The notes: a model not told the origin generated them from the sequence alone. A stretch of 64,000 nucleotides of DNA from Acidocella sp. (GCA_031291755.1 JARLIK010000002.1:62001-126000), one strand, 5' to 3'; positions 37,197 through 46,412 are shown, counted from the stretch's first letter. Program-made: numbers and translations.

Positions 37197-37375
37197 GAAA
37201 CCACACTAAGTTTAAAAATTATGACGTCATCTGAGTGAAGCCTAGGGGTCTGAAAGTTAAAATGGAGATAATTATTTAGCCTGCTTTGAATGTTTATGCC
37301 GAAGGAATTGATTTTAATGATGTGATGAATAATGCTGGTCGCTAAAACAGCCTCCTGTATGTTCCTGCGCAACAT

Positions 37376-37747
37376 TCAGGCAACCGGCAATAGTTGTTTT
37401 ACCACATAGAGTAGTTGATTTGCTTGTGGCGGCTTTGTCAGCCATCCCGAGGCGCCGGCTGAGCGGGCGTCATCGCGCTTGCGCCCATCTGAATCACCGC
37501 TCAGAACGATGATCGGCGTGAATTTCGTGGCATTGGCTTTGCGTGCTTCCTTGATGAAGGCAATACCATCCATTTCCGGCATATTAAGATCCGTGAGGAT
37601 CACAGTCGGCTTTAGCCCATCACTGATTTGCTGAACGCCTTCTTTGCCGTTGGCCGCCGTGGCAACTTCATATCCGGCTTTTGTAAGAATCTGCGACAGA
37701 CTCATAATGATGGTCGGTGAATCGTCAAGAATCAGAATGATGGCCAT
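37376..37747 (-). CDS. Second CheY-like response regulator
   Basis: A stand-alone receiver of 123 residues with D8-D9 (ILDDSPTII), phosphoacceptor D53 (TDLNMPEMDG), S83 (LSGD) and K105 (TKPP). The Phe/Pro after the lysine differs from the KPF of the other regulator, so the output surface is not the same. The ATG at 37747 is the first codon of the fold. It precedes the receptor gene by 179 nt on the same strand and is probably the first gene of the che transcript or has its own promoter. It may be the phosphate-sink or the motor-binding CheY. Confidence 0.9.
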   Translation of the reverse strand: MAIILILDDSPTIIMSLSQILTKAGYEVATAANGKEGVQQISDGLKPTVILTDLNMPEMDGIAFIKEARKANATKFTPIIVLSGDSDGRKRDDARSAGASGWLTKPPQANQLLYVVKQLLPVA

Positions 37748-37981
37748 GGTCAAATATTCTCTTGAGCTGTGAGGGTCTGTCAGCATGTTTTTAGGGGAAA
37801 ATGAATGATAAACGATTAAGAGCGACCGTCCGGTTCGCTGCTATGCAGACAATTTATTAACGTCAGCCAAACTTTCGGTTTGTTTTTATCTAAATTATGC
37901 CTGGAAACCTTACCTTAATAGATACTCCTGTAGGCTTGGGGATATCTTGATCAGTGCTTGGGCAGGGAGTGCGGCATACGA

Positions 37982-39226
37982 ATGTTGGAGCAGGTGACAG
38001 ATATTCCCGCACTGGATTTATTGGCTTCCGGCAGAACACCGCAGCGCCGCTCAGCGCTGATGGAAGCGCAGTCTGATGTCATCATGCGCAAGATCGGCTT
38101 CATGCTGTTTCAAAAAATGCGCTGCAATGTTCGTCTGCTGAGTTGCATTAACGGCGTGATCAGCCACGAGGCGGCTTTGGCAGCCTTGCCCGATGTTATG
38201 CTGGCCGGTATCGCCGAAATGGCGCCCTTGCATGGGCGGGTGATCGTGGCGATCGAAGGCGATTTGATCGGCGCTGTGGTCGATGGCATGTGTGGTGCCA
38301 CCAGTTCGGACGTGTTCTACCGCACTGAACTTTCCGCCATGGAAATGCGCGTTGCCAAGCAGATGGTGGAGTTGACATATACAGCCATCGCGGAGGTTTT
38401 TGCCAATTTGATGACGCTGAAATGGACTGTGGCTCAGTATGAAACCACCACCAGCATGCTGACCATCGCCGCCGAGCAGGACTGGATGATCTCAACGACG
38501 GGTATTTTTGAAACACCTATAGGCATTGGCTCAATCCGCTTTATCGCCCCCTATGCCGGTTTTGAACCTCTGGAAAACAAAGTCTCGTCGCAACTGGGTA
38601 TTACCGGTTCATCAGCGGCTGATCAGCGTTGGATGGCGGCCCTGTCGCCGCTGATTGATAACGTGCCGTTTGAAATTCGCTTTGAGATCGTGCGGAGTGA
38701 TGTTCCTCTCGGGGTGTTTTGTGCTCTGGAGCGCGGCGATGTTTTGCCCTGTTTTATTTTGCCGGAAGCCATCGCGGTGGCCGGCGGTATTGATCTGTTT
38801 ACCGCCGATTATGGCCAGCACGATGGCTTTATGTGCTGCTCGCCCCGCCGCAGCGATGCTGCCGGAAAATTGCGCCGCTCGCACAGCCTGGCATCTGGCC
38901 TCGCGCGGGATATGGTGGTTGATGGCGAGGCGGTGCTGACCAGTCATGCTGTAGCACTCGTTGAGGCCATGCCTGCGGACCGGGTGACTGTCCGGCTTAC
39001 GGTTGAACTCGGCAGCATCAGCCTCTCGTTCAATCGGTTCTCTGAACTGCGGGCCGGCGAGCTGCTGGTGCTTGATCAACTGGCGGGCGAGAGTTTGCGC
39101 ATCTTCGCCAATGGATACCATGTCGGCACCGGCGAAGTGGTGATGCAAGCTGGAGACAAGTGCGGCATCCGGCTGGTTTCAATCAATGCTGATCCGCAGA
39201 TGCACCGCTCATTCTCGATGGGGTAA
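37982..39226 (+). CDS. fliM: Flagellar motor switch protein FliM-like
   Basis: A 414-residue protein. The middle domain (about 35-220; LMEAQSDVIMRKIGFMLFQKM..., ELSAMEMRVAKQMVELTY) fits the CheC/FliM-type fold. The C-terminal SpoA domain (about 330-405) reads ADRVTVRLTVELGSISLSFNRFSELRAGELLVLDQ and is characteristic of switch-complex proteins. The N-terminus VTDIPALDLLASG is only a loose version of the LSQxEIDALL CheY-binding peptide. It is divergent from the che operon (234 nt apart) and stands alone, without fliN or fliG. The start could also be TTG at 37958. Confidence 0.8.
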   Translation: MLEQVTDIPALDLLASGRTPQRRSALMEAQSDVIMRKIGFMLFQKMRCNVRLLSCINGVISHEAALAALPDVMLAGIAEMAPLHGRVIVAIEGDLIGAVVDGMCGATSSDVFYRTELSAMEMRVAKQMVELTYTAIAEVFANLMTLKWTVAQYETTTSMLTIAAEQDWMISTTGIFETPIGIGSIRFIAPYAGFEPLENKVSSQLGITGSSAADQRWMAALSPLIDNVPFEIRFEIVRSDVPLGVFCALERGDVLPCFILPEAIAVAGGIDLFTADYGQHDGFMCCSPRRSDAAGKLRRSHSLASGLARDMVVDGEAVLTSHAVALVEAMPADRVTVRLTVELGSISLSFNRFSELRAGELLVLDQLAGESLRIFANGYHVGTGEVVMQAGDKCGIRLVSINADPQMHRSFSMG

Positions 39227-39263
39227 ATCTATAGAGGTTTCGGATGGTAAATTTAAAGTTATA

Positions 39264-39297
39264 TTGACGATAGACAATACAACCCTAGATGTATAAT
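39264..39297 (+). promoter_or_regulatory. Possible promoter of the sugar-transferase gene
   Basis: A perfect -10 box TATAAT is at 39292-39297. Upstream candidates for -35 are TTGACG at 39264 (22-nt spacing, too long) and TAGACA at 39271 (15-nt spacing). Transcription would start near 39304, 43 nt before the ATG. The sequence around it is AT-rich compared with the flanking genes. Confidence 0.4.
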
Positions 39298-39346
39298 CTG
39301 TGCTGAGCGGGCATTTCCGTGGTCTTTTACGGGGCGGGACGCGGCA

Positions 39347-40831
39347 ATGGCCGAATTGTCGAAGGCTTCATTCCAGGGCGGGCCGGCGTCTGCACGTGCG
39401 GGCAAGGCGCCAAGCCGGCGCTGTTCCAGGCTACTGGCCGGCTGGAAGCTGAGTTGCATCGCGCAACTTTCCGATTTTGCCGCCGTAAATGGCGCTGCGC
39501 TTGCCGGATACATGATCGCCGACGGCACGGGCGGGTCCATACCGCTGCGCTACAGTCTCGTGTTTATCGGCACGTCATTGCTTTGCCAGATCAGCTTCAT
39601 GCAAGGCCAGCTCTATAGCATCCGCGAACTGTCCGATCCGGTTCGCGCCATGAAGGCAATGGTGCCGCGCTGGTCGTTCATTTTCCTGATGCTGGCGGCC
39701 ACCGCGGCCTTGACGCATGAGCCTGCACTATTTTCCCGTCTCTGGTTTGGCCTGTTCTACGTGGGCGGGGTTAGCTTGCTGTTCCTCGGGCGCCTCCTCA
39801 TCGCTCGTGCCATCCGCTCCTTGATAGCGGCGGGGTTTTATACAAGCCGGGTGGTGATTATCGGTGACAATGAAGTCTCGGCGGCTTTAATCGCACTTGT
39901 ATCAACCTCGGCGGCGGGCGTTCATTTTGATGCCGTTTTCAATGACGGAGACTCCGCTGGCATTGGCTTCATCGGCGGTGTGCCGAAGCGGGGCGGGGTT
40001 GATGAGCTGATTGCCCACGCCAAGGCCCACCAGGTTGATCTGGTGATCGTGACGCTGCCGATCGCTGAAAGCGGCCGGATCACCAGGCTGCTGCGCCGTT
40101 TGCAGAACGAGCCTTTAACCATTCGGGTTTTGCCAGGCAGCTTGGGCATGCAACGCATATCGCCGATTCGCCTCACGCGCGATGAACTGCCGGGCGTTCA
40201 ACTGATTCCACTCGCAGACCGGCCAATTTCCGGGGTGGCATTTTTTGCCAAAGGTTTGTTCGATCGCACCACCGCCCTATGTGCTTTGGTGATTTTTACA
40301 CCGGTTCTGCTGCTATGCGTCCTGGCAATTATGCTGAGCGACCCTGGCCCGGTGTTTTTCGTGCAGCCGCGCATCGGGTATAAAGGCCGGGAATTTAACA
40401 TCGTAAAATTTCGCACCATGTACCGCACGGCTGCGGGTAGCCAGTCGCCAGCGGAACGCGCCGATGCCAGGGTGTTCAAGGCAGGCGGTTGGCTGCGCCG
40501 GTTCAGCCTCGATGAATTGCCGCAGTTGATCAACGTGCTGCGCGGCGACATGTCATTGGTCGGGCCGCGGCCTCACATGGTGGGACAACAGGTTGACGGC
40601 CGTGAATTTGCTGAAGCCGTCGACGAATATGCGGGCCGTCATTGGGTGAAGCCGGGCATGACAGGCTGGGCGCAGGTCAATGGCTGGCGCGGCCCGGCGG
40701 TGACTCTTGAGCAGATCGAACGCCGGGTCGAGCACGATATTTATTATATCGAGAACTGGTCGCTGACGTTCGATCTGATCATTCTGGCGAAAACAATTTT
40801 TGTAGGCTTTATCGGCAAAAACGTCTTTTAG
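39347..40831 (+). CDS. Undecaprenyl-phosphate sugar phosphotransferase (WcaJ/ExoY family)
   Basis: Initiates exopolysaccharide or O-antigen synthesis by moving a sugar phosphate onto undecaprenyl phosphate. It has 494 residues. An N-terminal half with four membrane segments (about 40-150) and a CoA-binding-like Rossmann domain (TSRVVIIGDNEVSAALIALV) precedes the catalytic part with FVQPRIGYKGREFNIVKFRTM, SLDELPQLINVLRGDMSLVGPRPH and VKPGMTGWAQVNGWRG. The first residues are basic and lack a clear domain. No polymerase or export genes lie beside it, so it is an orphan initiator here. Confidence 0.92.
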   Translation: MAELSKASFQGGPASARAGKAPSRRCSRLLAGWKLSCIAQLSDFAAVNGAALAGYMIADGTGGSIPLRYSLVFIGTSLLCQISFMQGQLYSIRELSDPVRAMKAMVPRWSFIFLMLAATAALTHEPALFSRLWFGLFYVGGVSLLFLGRLLIARAIRSLIAAGFYTSRVVIIGDNEVSAALIALVSTSAAGVHFDAVFNDGDSAGIGFIGGVPKRGGVDELIAHAKAHQVDLVIVTLPIAESGRITRLLRRLQNEPLTIRVLPGSLGMQRISPIRLTRDELPGVQLIPLADRPISGVAFFAKGLFDRTTALCALVIFTPVLLLCVLAIMLSDPGPVFFVQPRIGYKGREFNIVKFRTMYRTAAGSQSPAERADARVFKAGGWLRRFSLDELPQLINVLRGDMSLVGPRPHMVGQQVDGREFAEAVDEYAGRHWVKPGMTGWAQVNGWRGPAVTLEQIERRVEHDIYYIENWSLTFDLIILAKTIFVGFIGKNVF

Positions 40832-41799
40832 TAGCCCTTTGCCATATCCACCAAAGTCGGCGGTTTTTTGCCGGCCAGATACGCTGCCAGATTTTCAAAA
40901 AATATGTCCAGCGTGTCGGCATTGTAAGCCAGCGGGTCATCAGCCGACATATGCGGCGTAATCACCATGTTTTGCGCGGTCCATATTCGGTCAGCAGGTG
41001 GAATGGGCTCGACGGCAAATACATCCAGCACAGCCCCGCCCAGATGTCCGGCCTCAAGCGCATCGCATAGCGCTTCCTGGTCCAGCAATTTGCCGCGCCC
41101 CACGTTGATCACCCCGGCCCCATTCGGCAGCAGCGCAATCCGTTCACGCGAGAGCAAATTGGTGGTCAGCGGTGTCAGCGGGCAGGCCAGCAGCAAAATA
41201 TCGGTGGCCGTTAAAACCTTATCAAGCTCGCTCATCGGGAAGGTCTCATCGCAATCAGGATGTGGTGCATCGCCATGCCGAATACCGGTGATATGCATCC
41301 CCAATTTACGCGCCCACCCGGCAGCGCCGGTGCCAATGGCACCCAGCCCGACGATGGTGATACGCTGGCGGTTCGCCAGGCTGCCGATGGCACGTTGCCA
41401 ATGTTTGTTGCGCTGCTGGGTGATAAACAACGGCATCTTGTTGGTAAGCATCAAAATCGCCATCGCACAATATTCACCGGCACGCTTGCCGTGCACGCCG
41501 CGATTATTCAGTAATAGGGCGGTCTTTGGAATCATGTCGAACGGATGCAAACTATCCATCCCGGCGTAGGTGGACTGGATAATCTTCAGCTTTGGTGCAC
41601 TGTGCATATCAATCTGCTGCAGCCGGTAGGGCGGCGCGATAATCACCTCCACGCTGTCACGCACCGAATCAAAATCGGTGCTGAAGGTCACCACATGGCC
41701 TTGGCCCAAGGCCCCGGCACGCTTGGCGGCCGCCTCCCATTCCGCCGGCTGCACCGGGAGTTTTTCATGGTCGAGTGTATCGTGAAAATGAATATGCAT
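40828..41799 (-). CDS. D-2-hydroxyacid dehydrogenase (GhrA-like)
   Basis: NAD(P)H-dependent 2-hydroxyacid dehydrogenase of 323 residues. The cofactor fold is ITIVGLGAIGTGAAGWARKLGM. The catalytic set Arg-Glu-His is in NVGRGKLLD, VFAVEPIPP and VITPHMSAD. The N-terminal half carries the GhrA-like substrate loop, STYAGMDSLHPFDMIP and NNRGVHGKRAGEYCAM. The substrate may be glyoxylate or hydroxypyruvate, judged by family only. It overlaps the sugar-transferase end by 4 nt (convergent), and its ATG overlaps the DUF445 stop by 1 nt. Confidence 0.9.
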   Translation of the reverse strand: MHIHFHDTLDHEKLPVQPAEWEAAAKRAGALGQGHVVTFSTDFDSVRDSVEVIIAPPYRLQQIDMHSAPKLKIIQSTYAGMDSLHPFDMIPKTALLLNNRGVHGKRAGEYCAMAILMLTNKMPLFITQQRNKHWQRAIGSLANRQRITIVGLGAIGTGAAGWARKLGMHITGIRHGDAPHPDCDETFPMSELDKVLTATDILLLACPLTPLTTNLLSRERIALLPNGAGVINVGRGKLLDQEALCDALEAGHLGGAVLDVFAVEPIPPADRIWTAQNMVITPHMSADDPLAYNADTLDIFFENLAAYLAGKKPPTLVDMAKGY

Positions 41800-43067
41800 T
41801 ATTTAACCACCAGTAAAATTCCGTAAATGATAGCGCCAAGTAAACAGCCCACCAGCGTCCCATTGACCCGAATATATTGCAGATCTTTGCCGACGCGAAG
41901 TTCCAGTTTGTCGGTAATCGTCGCAGCATCCCACTGGCCAATCACGCGCCCGATAAAATCAGCCAATTCTGCCTGTGCCGCCGGCAGAATATTCAGCGCC
42001 AGCGTCTGCACGGCCGCATTCACCCGCGCTTTTGCGGCATCGTCGTGACCCAGCACCTCGCCAAGGCTGGCCAGCGCCCCTTCAATCACCGCTACCGAGC
42101 GTCCATGCGGCTTGGCGGCATCCATTTCCAGAGCCCGCCGCAGCCGCGCCCAAACATCCCAGGCCCAGGCTTTCACTGTGTCATGCGCCAGAATATTTTT
42201 TACAGCCCCTCCCAACTCGGTGGCACGGTCCGGGTCAGTTTCCAATTTATCGATTTCGCGGCGGACCCATTCATCAAACGCGTCGCGCATTTCCGAGCTA
42301 TCAGGGCTTATCCGCTCCAACTCCAGGTTAACGCCGCTGATCACCCGGCGTGCCACAGTGGCCCCAATGGCCCATCCTACCAGGCGCCCACCTTGTTCTC
42401 GCACCCGCTCTTTGATCGCCTCGCGTAATACATCCTCGCGGGCCCGCAAGGTATCCTTCAACTGGTTAAGAATAAACGAGAACACTTCCTGGTGCCGCCC
42501 GCCTTCCACCAGGCCGCCCAAAGCCCGCGCCAGAATCACCCCCGCCGTCCGGCCACCGATCAACCGCGGCAGCAACCGCGCCAGCAAGCGCCGGGCTTTG
42601 CCGTCCTCGATGCTTGCCAGAAGTTTCGGCAGCATCCCAGCCAGCGCTTCAGCCACCGGCGCGGTGGAGGCCGCATCCGAGAGAAAGCGGCGCAGAATGC
42701 CGGGACTGTCCAAATTGCCAAGAAATTTCCTTACATCGGCTTCGGTGAACACGTGGTTAGCGACAAACCTGCCCAGCGCAGCGCCCAGCCGGATTTTTTG
42801 GGCAGGCAATATGGCCGTGTGCGGTATCGGCAGCCCCAACGGGTGCCGGAACAACGCGGTCACCGCGAACCAGTCAGCCACGCCGCCGATAAACCCGGCC
42901 TTGGCAGAATCCCGTAACAGGCCGGTCCATACGTTGAAGGGCAGCGCGTAGCCCACAACCGCCAGAAGCGCCATCAAAACCAGCAAGCCGGTCGCGAATG
43001 CCCGGTGTCGGGCCAATTGGCGGCGCAGTTCGATGTCGGGGTCGGGTAGCGGTGCTGGCGTGGTCAT
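41799..43067 (-). CDS. DUF445 family membrane protein
   Basis: A 422-residue protein. The opening LRRQLARHRAFATGLLVLMALLAVVGYALPFNVWTGLLRDSAKAGFIGGVADWFAVTALFRHPLGLPIPHTAILPAQKIRLGAALGRFV is diagnostic of DUF445. It is followed by a long helical region and a C-terminal membrane segment (LVGCLLGAIIYGILLVV). DUF445 proteins are membrane-bound and uncharacterised. The ATG at 43067 gives the usual short polar N-terminus; longer frames exist but are not supported. It is transcribed with the dehydrogenase gene. Confidence 0.9.
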   Translation of the reverse strand: MTTPAPLPDPDIELRRQLARHRAFATGLLVLMALLAVVGYALPFNVWTGLLRDSAKAGFIGGVADWFAVTALFRHPLGLPIPHTAILPAQKIRLGAALGRFVANHVFTEADVRKFLGNLDSPGILRRFLSDAASTAPVAEALAGMLPKLLASIEDGKARRLLARLLPRLIGGRTAGVILARALGGLVEGGRHQEVFSFILNQLKDTLRAREDVLREAIKERVREQGGRLVGWAIGATVARRVISGVNLELERISPDSSEMRDAFDEWVRREIDKLETDPDRATELGGAVKNILAHDTVKAWAWDVWARLRRALEMDAAKPHGRSVAVIEGALASLGEVLGHDDAAKARVNAAVQTLALNILPAAQAELADFIGRVIGQWDAATITDKLELRVGKDLQYIRVNGTLVGCLLGAIIYGILLVVK

Positions 43068-43239
43068 CTGCCACCAGACATAGGGGGGTGGCGGGTCTCT
43101 CGGCAAGTCATCGCGACCGCCAACGGTTTTTGTTGCACAAGGCAAGAATTTTGGCGCATGCTCGCACGGCGCTGCGGTTCAAAAATGTCAAATCTGACGT
43201 GGCGTAGAAGGTTGAATTTGTTGGTCCAGGACAAAGTCA

Positions 43240-43398
43240 ATGAAAACAAGAGATTTCGACGCGTTGTCGAGACAGAATGTGAGACAAGCCGCCCGCCGAA
43301 AGGCTAGCGAGGGGCCGAGCTTCGCCGTGGCTCTGCTGGCCGGTATCTGCGTGCTCGGTATGTTCGCCGTTTTGGCACTGCTCTATCACGTTCAATAG
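43240..43398 (+). CDS. Small 52-residue single-span membrane protein
   Basis: A short gene reading MKTRDFDALSRQNVRQAARR and so on: a basic N-terminal half (about 1-25) and one hydrophobic segment (about 28-48, FAVALLAGICVLGMFAVLALL). AGGAC lies 9 nt before the ATG. No family is recognised. The N-in topology follows from the positive N-terminus. It lies between the divergent DUF445 gene and the downstream MBL gene (51 nt away). The length and the frame-consistent ribosome-binding site support it, but it could be fortuitous. Confidence 0.5.
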   Translation: MKTRDFDALSRQNVRQAARRKASEGPSFAVALLAGICVLGMFAVLALLYHVQ

Positions 43399-43449
43399 AG
43401 CGAGGGTCTTGAGGTTTACAACCGGCTGCTGACCGCGCCACAATCCGCT

Positions 43450-44394
43450 ATGACTTTTTTAACTGAATCCGAACCCGCACGCGGCATCGCCTTGGATGTT
43501 TTGCCCGGCATCCGCAGGGTCGTCGCCCGCAACCCCAGTGTCATGACGTATTTCGGCACCAACACTTATCTGATCAGCGGCGATGACGGCCTGACCGTCA
43601 TCGATCCCGGCCCGGATGATGACCAGCATGTGCAGGATGTCCTGAAGGCTGCCGCCGCTGAGCCAGTCGCGCGGCTGGTGCTCACCCACACCCATTCTGA
43701 CCATCTGGGTGCCACCGCAAAATTGCAGGCCGCCACCGGGGCAAGAGTTTACGGCTACCGGCACTCCGCCAAAGCCGAATTTGAACCCGACGTGAAACTC
43801 GATGATGGCGATATCGTCGCCGGGTTCACCGCCGTCCATACTCCAGGTCATGCTGCCGATCATTTAAGTTTCGCTTATGATGTTGCGGGCATTGGCGCGA
43901 TATTGTTCAGCGGCGATCATGTCATGTCCTGGTCATCTTCGATCGTCTCACCGCCCGATGGCGACATGGTGGCTTATTACAAATCACTGGAGTTATTGCT
44001 GGCGCGGCACGAGGCGATTTACTTGTCAGGGCATGGCCCGCTGTTGCGGCAGCCGCGTGATTTGGTGCGGCAATTATTGTCGCATCGTCAGAGGCGCGAG
44101 GCCACCATTCTGGCGGCGCTGCAGGCTGGGCAATCAAGCGTGGCAGAGTTGGCCGAGCACCTCTATCATAAAACTGATTATCGTTTGAAAATCGCTGCGC
44201 AGCGCAATGTTCTGGCGCATCTGCTGAAACTTGCCCATGAGGGCAGGGTGGTTCAATTGGAGCCGGATGATGATGTGTCCGCTGAACCGGTCATCAATGA
44301 AGATCTGCCGCCCGAAGATGCGAAATCCACCAAACCCGCCATTGTAGCGATGTTCCTGCACGATGGCGCGCGCCGCTTTGCTGTTGCTGCGTAA
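43450..44394 (+). CDS. MBL-fold metallo-hydrolase (LACTB2-like)
   Basis: A 314-residue metallo-beta-lactamase-fold protein. The metal motif THTHSDHLG (H80, H82, D84, H85) and later VHTPGHAADHLSF and FSGDHVMSWSSS give the full ligand set. The C-terminal region (about 205-280; RQRREATILAALQAGQSSVAELAEHLYHKTD) is a winged-helix-like tail as in LACTB2-type endoribonucleases. The substrate is unknown. It overlaps the nadQ start by one base, so the two are co-transcribed. Confidence 0.88.
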   Translation: MTFLTESEPARGIALDVLPGIRRVVARNPSVMTYFGTNTYLISGDDGLTVIDPGPDDDQHVQDVLKAAAAEPVARLVLTHTHSDHLGATAKLQAATGARVYGYRHSAKAEFEPDVKLDDGDIVAGFTAVHTPGHAADHLSFAYDVAGIGAILFSGDHVMSWSSSIVSPPDGDMVAYYKSLELLLARHEAIYLSGHGPLLRQPRDLVRQLLSHRQRREATILAALQAGQSSVAELAEHLYHKTDYRLKIAAQRNVLAHLLKLAHEGRVVQLEPDDDVSAEPVINEDLPPEDAKSTKPAIVAMFLHDGARRFAVAA

Positions 44395-45326
44395 TGGTAG
44401 CAAGTTCAGTCGCGGCTGAACTGATCGCCGTTCTGGTCGCCGTCACCGGCGCCACACCACAGGTTTTAACCATTGCCCGGGGTGCCTCACTCCCCTCCGG
44501 CCCGCTGTCGCCCGAGCATCGTTCATTGCAGGCCGGGGTGCGCGCCTGGGTGGAACGCCAGACGCACCACCCGCTGGGCTATGTGGAACAGCTTTACACC
44601 TTTGCCGATAACGACCGGAATGCGGTATCCCGTGCTGAAGGCCGTGCCATCTCGATCTCGTATTTGGGTCTCACCCGTGAACAACCCAATGCCGAGGATG
44701 ATGGCGCCACCTGGTGCAACTGGTACGATTATTTCCCGTGGGAAGATCGCCGCCATGGCGGTGTCGGGGATTCCGCCATCATTCTGGCTTTGCACGCCTG
44801 GGTTGAAGCCGCCCCTAAACCTTCGGAAATCCGCGCCCGTAGCTTGCGCGTTGCCGTAGCTTTCGGCCTCGAAGGCCGGCGTTGGAATGAGGAGTTAGTG
44901 TTGCAGCGCTATGAGTTGCTGTACGAGGCCGGCTTGGTGGCCGAAGCCACCCGCGACGGCATTGCCTGCCACAGCGACACCAGTGGCCTCGGCCTTGGCC
45001 TGCCCATGCAGCAGGACCACCGGCGCATTCTTGCCACCGGAATTGCCCGCCTGCGCGCCAAAATCACCTACCGCCCGGTGGTGTTCGAGCTGATGCCGCC
45101 GATGTTCACCCTGCTTGATTTGCAGCGCAGCGTTGAAGCTCTTGCGGGGCGGCTGTTGCACAAGCAAAACTTCCGCCGCCTGGTTGAGCAGCAAGAACTA
45201 GTGGAAGAAACCGGGATAATGGCCGAGCCCACGGGTGGCAGGCCGGCCAAACTCTTCCGCTTCCGTGCCGATATTCTGCAGGAACGCGCCTATGCCGGCA
45301 CCAAGCCGCCTCTGGCCCGCAGTTAG
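44394..45326 (+). CDS. nadQ: NAD-biosynthesis transcriptional regulator, NadQ-like
   Basis: A 310-residue protein of the alphaproteobacterial COG4111/NadQ family. The Nudix-related N-terminal half (AVLVAVTGATPQVLTI; LQAGVRAWVERQTHHPLGYVEQLYTFAD; ISISYLGLTRE) would sense an NAD-related ligand. The C-terminal winged helix (FTLLDLQRSVEALAGRLLHKQNFRRLVEQQELVEET) binds DNA. It directly precedes nadABC on the same strand, and the intervening 117 nt contain a strong promoter and a perfect palindrome, fitting repression of nadABC. The family assignment is from memory of sequence features; the regulatory role is inferred from context. Confidence 0.85.
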   Translation: MVASSVAAELIAVLVAVTGATPQVLTIARGASLPSGPLSPEHRSLQAGVRAWVERQTHHPLGYVEQLYTFADNDRNAVSRAEGRAISISYLGLTREQPNAEDDGATWCNWYDYFPWEDRRHGGVGDSAIILALHAWVEAAPKPSEIRARSLRVAVAFGLEGRRWNEELVLQRYELLYEAGLVAEATRDGIACHSDTSGLGLGLPMQQDHRRILATGIARLRAKITYRPVVFELMPPMFTLLDLQRSVEALAGRLLHKQNFRRLVEQQELVEETGIMAEPTGGRPAKLFRFRADILQERAYAGTKPPLARS

Positions 45327-45342
45327 ATTGTCATATTTCAAC

Positions 45343-45373
45343 TTGACATTCTTATGCTCATCCCAAGTATAAT
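45343..45373 (+). promoter_or_regulatory. nadABC promoter with embedded operator half-site
   Basis: TTGACA (45343-45348) and TATAAT (45368-45373) are perfect boxes at a wide 19-nt spacing. The half-site TATGCTCAT sits between them at 45353-45361. Transcription would begin near 45380, giving a leader of about 60 nt to nadA. Confidence 0.75.
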
Positions 45374-45414
45374 CACGAGGTACAGGGGCAACGCCCTTAT
45401 TTTTACAATCTAAT

Positions 45415-45433
45415 TATGCTCATTATGAGCATA
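45415..45433. promoter_or_regulatory. 19-nt palindromic operator upstream of nadA
   Basis: TATGCTCATTATGAGCATA has perfect 9-nt arms around a central T. It overlaps the start of the nadA ribosome-binding site (AGGAG at 45433-45437) and repeats the half-site TATGCTCAT found in the promoter spacer about 62 nt upstream. It is probably the NadQ binding site; two sites could allow looping or occlusion. Confidence 0.8.
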
Positions 45434-45443
45434 GGAGTTAGCG

Positions 45444-46412
45444 ATGCCGCTAGACCTGACCGACCTCTACCAACGTGTTGCACGGGTAATTCCTCCGGCT
45501 GAGTGGGCCTTGTTCACGCCTGACATTGCGGCCATTCAAAAGCTCAAACGTGAACGCAAAGCGGTCATATTGGCGCATAACTACCAAACCCCAGAAATTT
45601 TCCACGGCGTGGCCGACATTGTGGGCGACAGCCTGGCCCTGGCCCGCGAGGCCATGCGGGTGGATGCCGATGTCATCGTGCTGGCCGGCGTGCATTTCAT
45701 GGCCGAGACCGCTAAGCTGCTGAACCCCAGCAAAACGGTGCTGATCCCCGATACGCGGGCGGGTTGCTCTCTGGCCGACAGCATCACCCCGGCTGATATC
45801 GCCCTGCTGCGGCAACGCTACCCTGGCGTGCCAGTGGTGGCCTATGTGAACACCTCCGCCGCCGTGAAAGCGGCTTCTGATATTTGCTGCACCTCAGGTA
45901 ACGCCAAAAAAATCGTCGAGAGCTTAGGTGTGCCCGAGGTCATCATGCTGCCCGATGAATATTTGGCGCAAAACATTGCTGCCCAGACCAAGGTGAAAGT
46001 GATTTCCTGGGCCGGTCATTGCGAAGTGCATGAACGTTTCACCCCGCAGGAAATCATCAATCTGCGTGCCGCTCACCCTGGCTTGATCGTGCTGGCGCAC
46101 CCCGAATGCCCGCCCGATGTGGTGGCGCAGGCGGATTTTGCTGGTTCCACCGCCGCGATGAGTGACTATGTTGGCCGCGAGAAACCCGCCCGCGTGGTGC
46201 TGATCACCGAATGTTCGATGAGCGACAATGTGGCGGCGATGCACCCGGCCACCGACTTCATCCGCCCCTGCAATCTCTGCCCACATATGAAACGCATTAC
46301 GCTTAGTAATATCCGCGAGTGTCTGGAAACCATGCAGACCGAAGTGGTCATCGACCCCGCTTTGATCGCCCCTGCACGTCTCTCTGTTGAGCGGATGCTG
46401 GCGGTATCATGA
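45444..46412 (+). CDS. nadA: Quinolinate synthase
   Basis: 4Fe-4S enzyme that condenses iminoaspartate with dihydroxyacetone phosphate. It has 322 residues. The motifs [35 protein letters not shown] and [12 protein letters not shown] mark the NadA fold, and the cluster cysteines lie in the ICCTSG, ITECSM and CNLCPH segments. The ATG at 45444 is 6 nt after an AGGAG site and just downstream of the operator. It is the first gene of nadABC; the stop overlaps nadB. Confidence 0.96.
   Translation: MPLDLTDLYQRVARVIPPAEWALFTPDIAAIQKLKRERKAVILAHNYQTPEIFHGVADIVGDSLALAREAMRVDADVIVLAGVHFMAETAKLLNPSKTVLIPDTRAGCSLADSITPADIALLRQRYPGVPVVAYVNTSAAVKAASDICCTSGNAKKIVESLGVPEVIMLPDEYLAQNIAAQTKVKVISWAGHCEVHERFTPQEIINLRAAHPGLIVLAHPECPPDVVAQADFAGSTAAMSDYVGREKPARVVLITECSMSDNVAAMHPATDFIRPCNLCPHMKRITLSNIRECLETMQTEVVIDPALIAPARLSVERMLAVS

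Noticed and set aside
37193-37375. 60-codon minus-strand frame between the response regulator and the receptor gene
   Set aside because: No ribosome-binding site or family. It fills a probable leader/promoter region and overlaps the receptor start.
37868-37887. CAAAC-TTTCG-GTTTG-TTTTT as an intrinsic terminator
   Set aside because: The stem has only 5 bp and lies between two divergent start regions, so a terminator makes no sense there.
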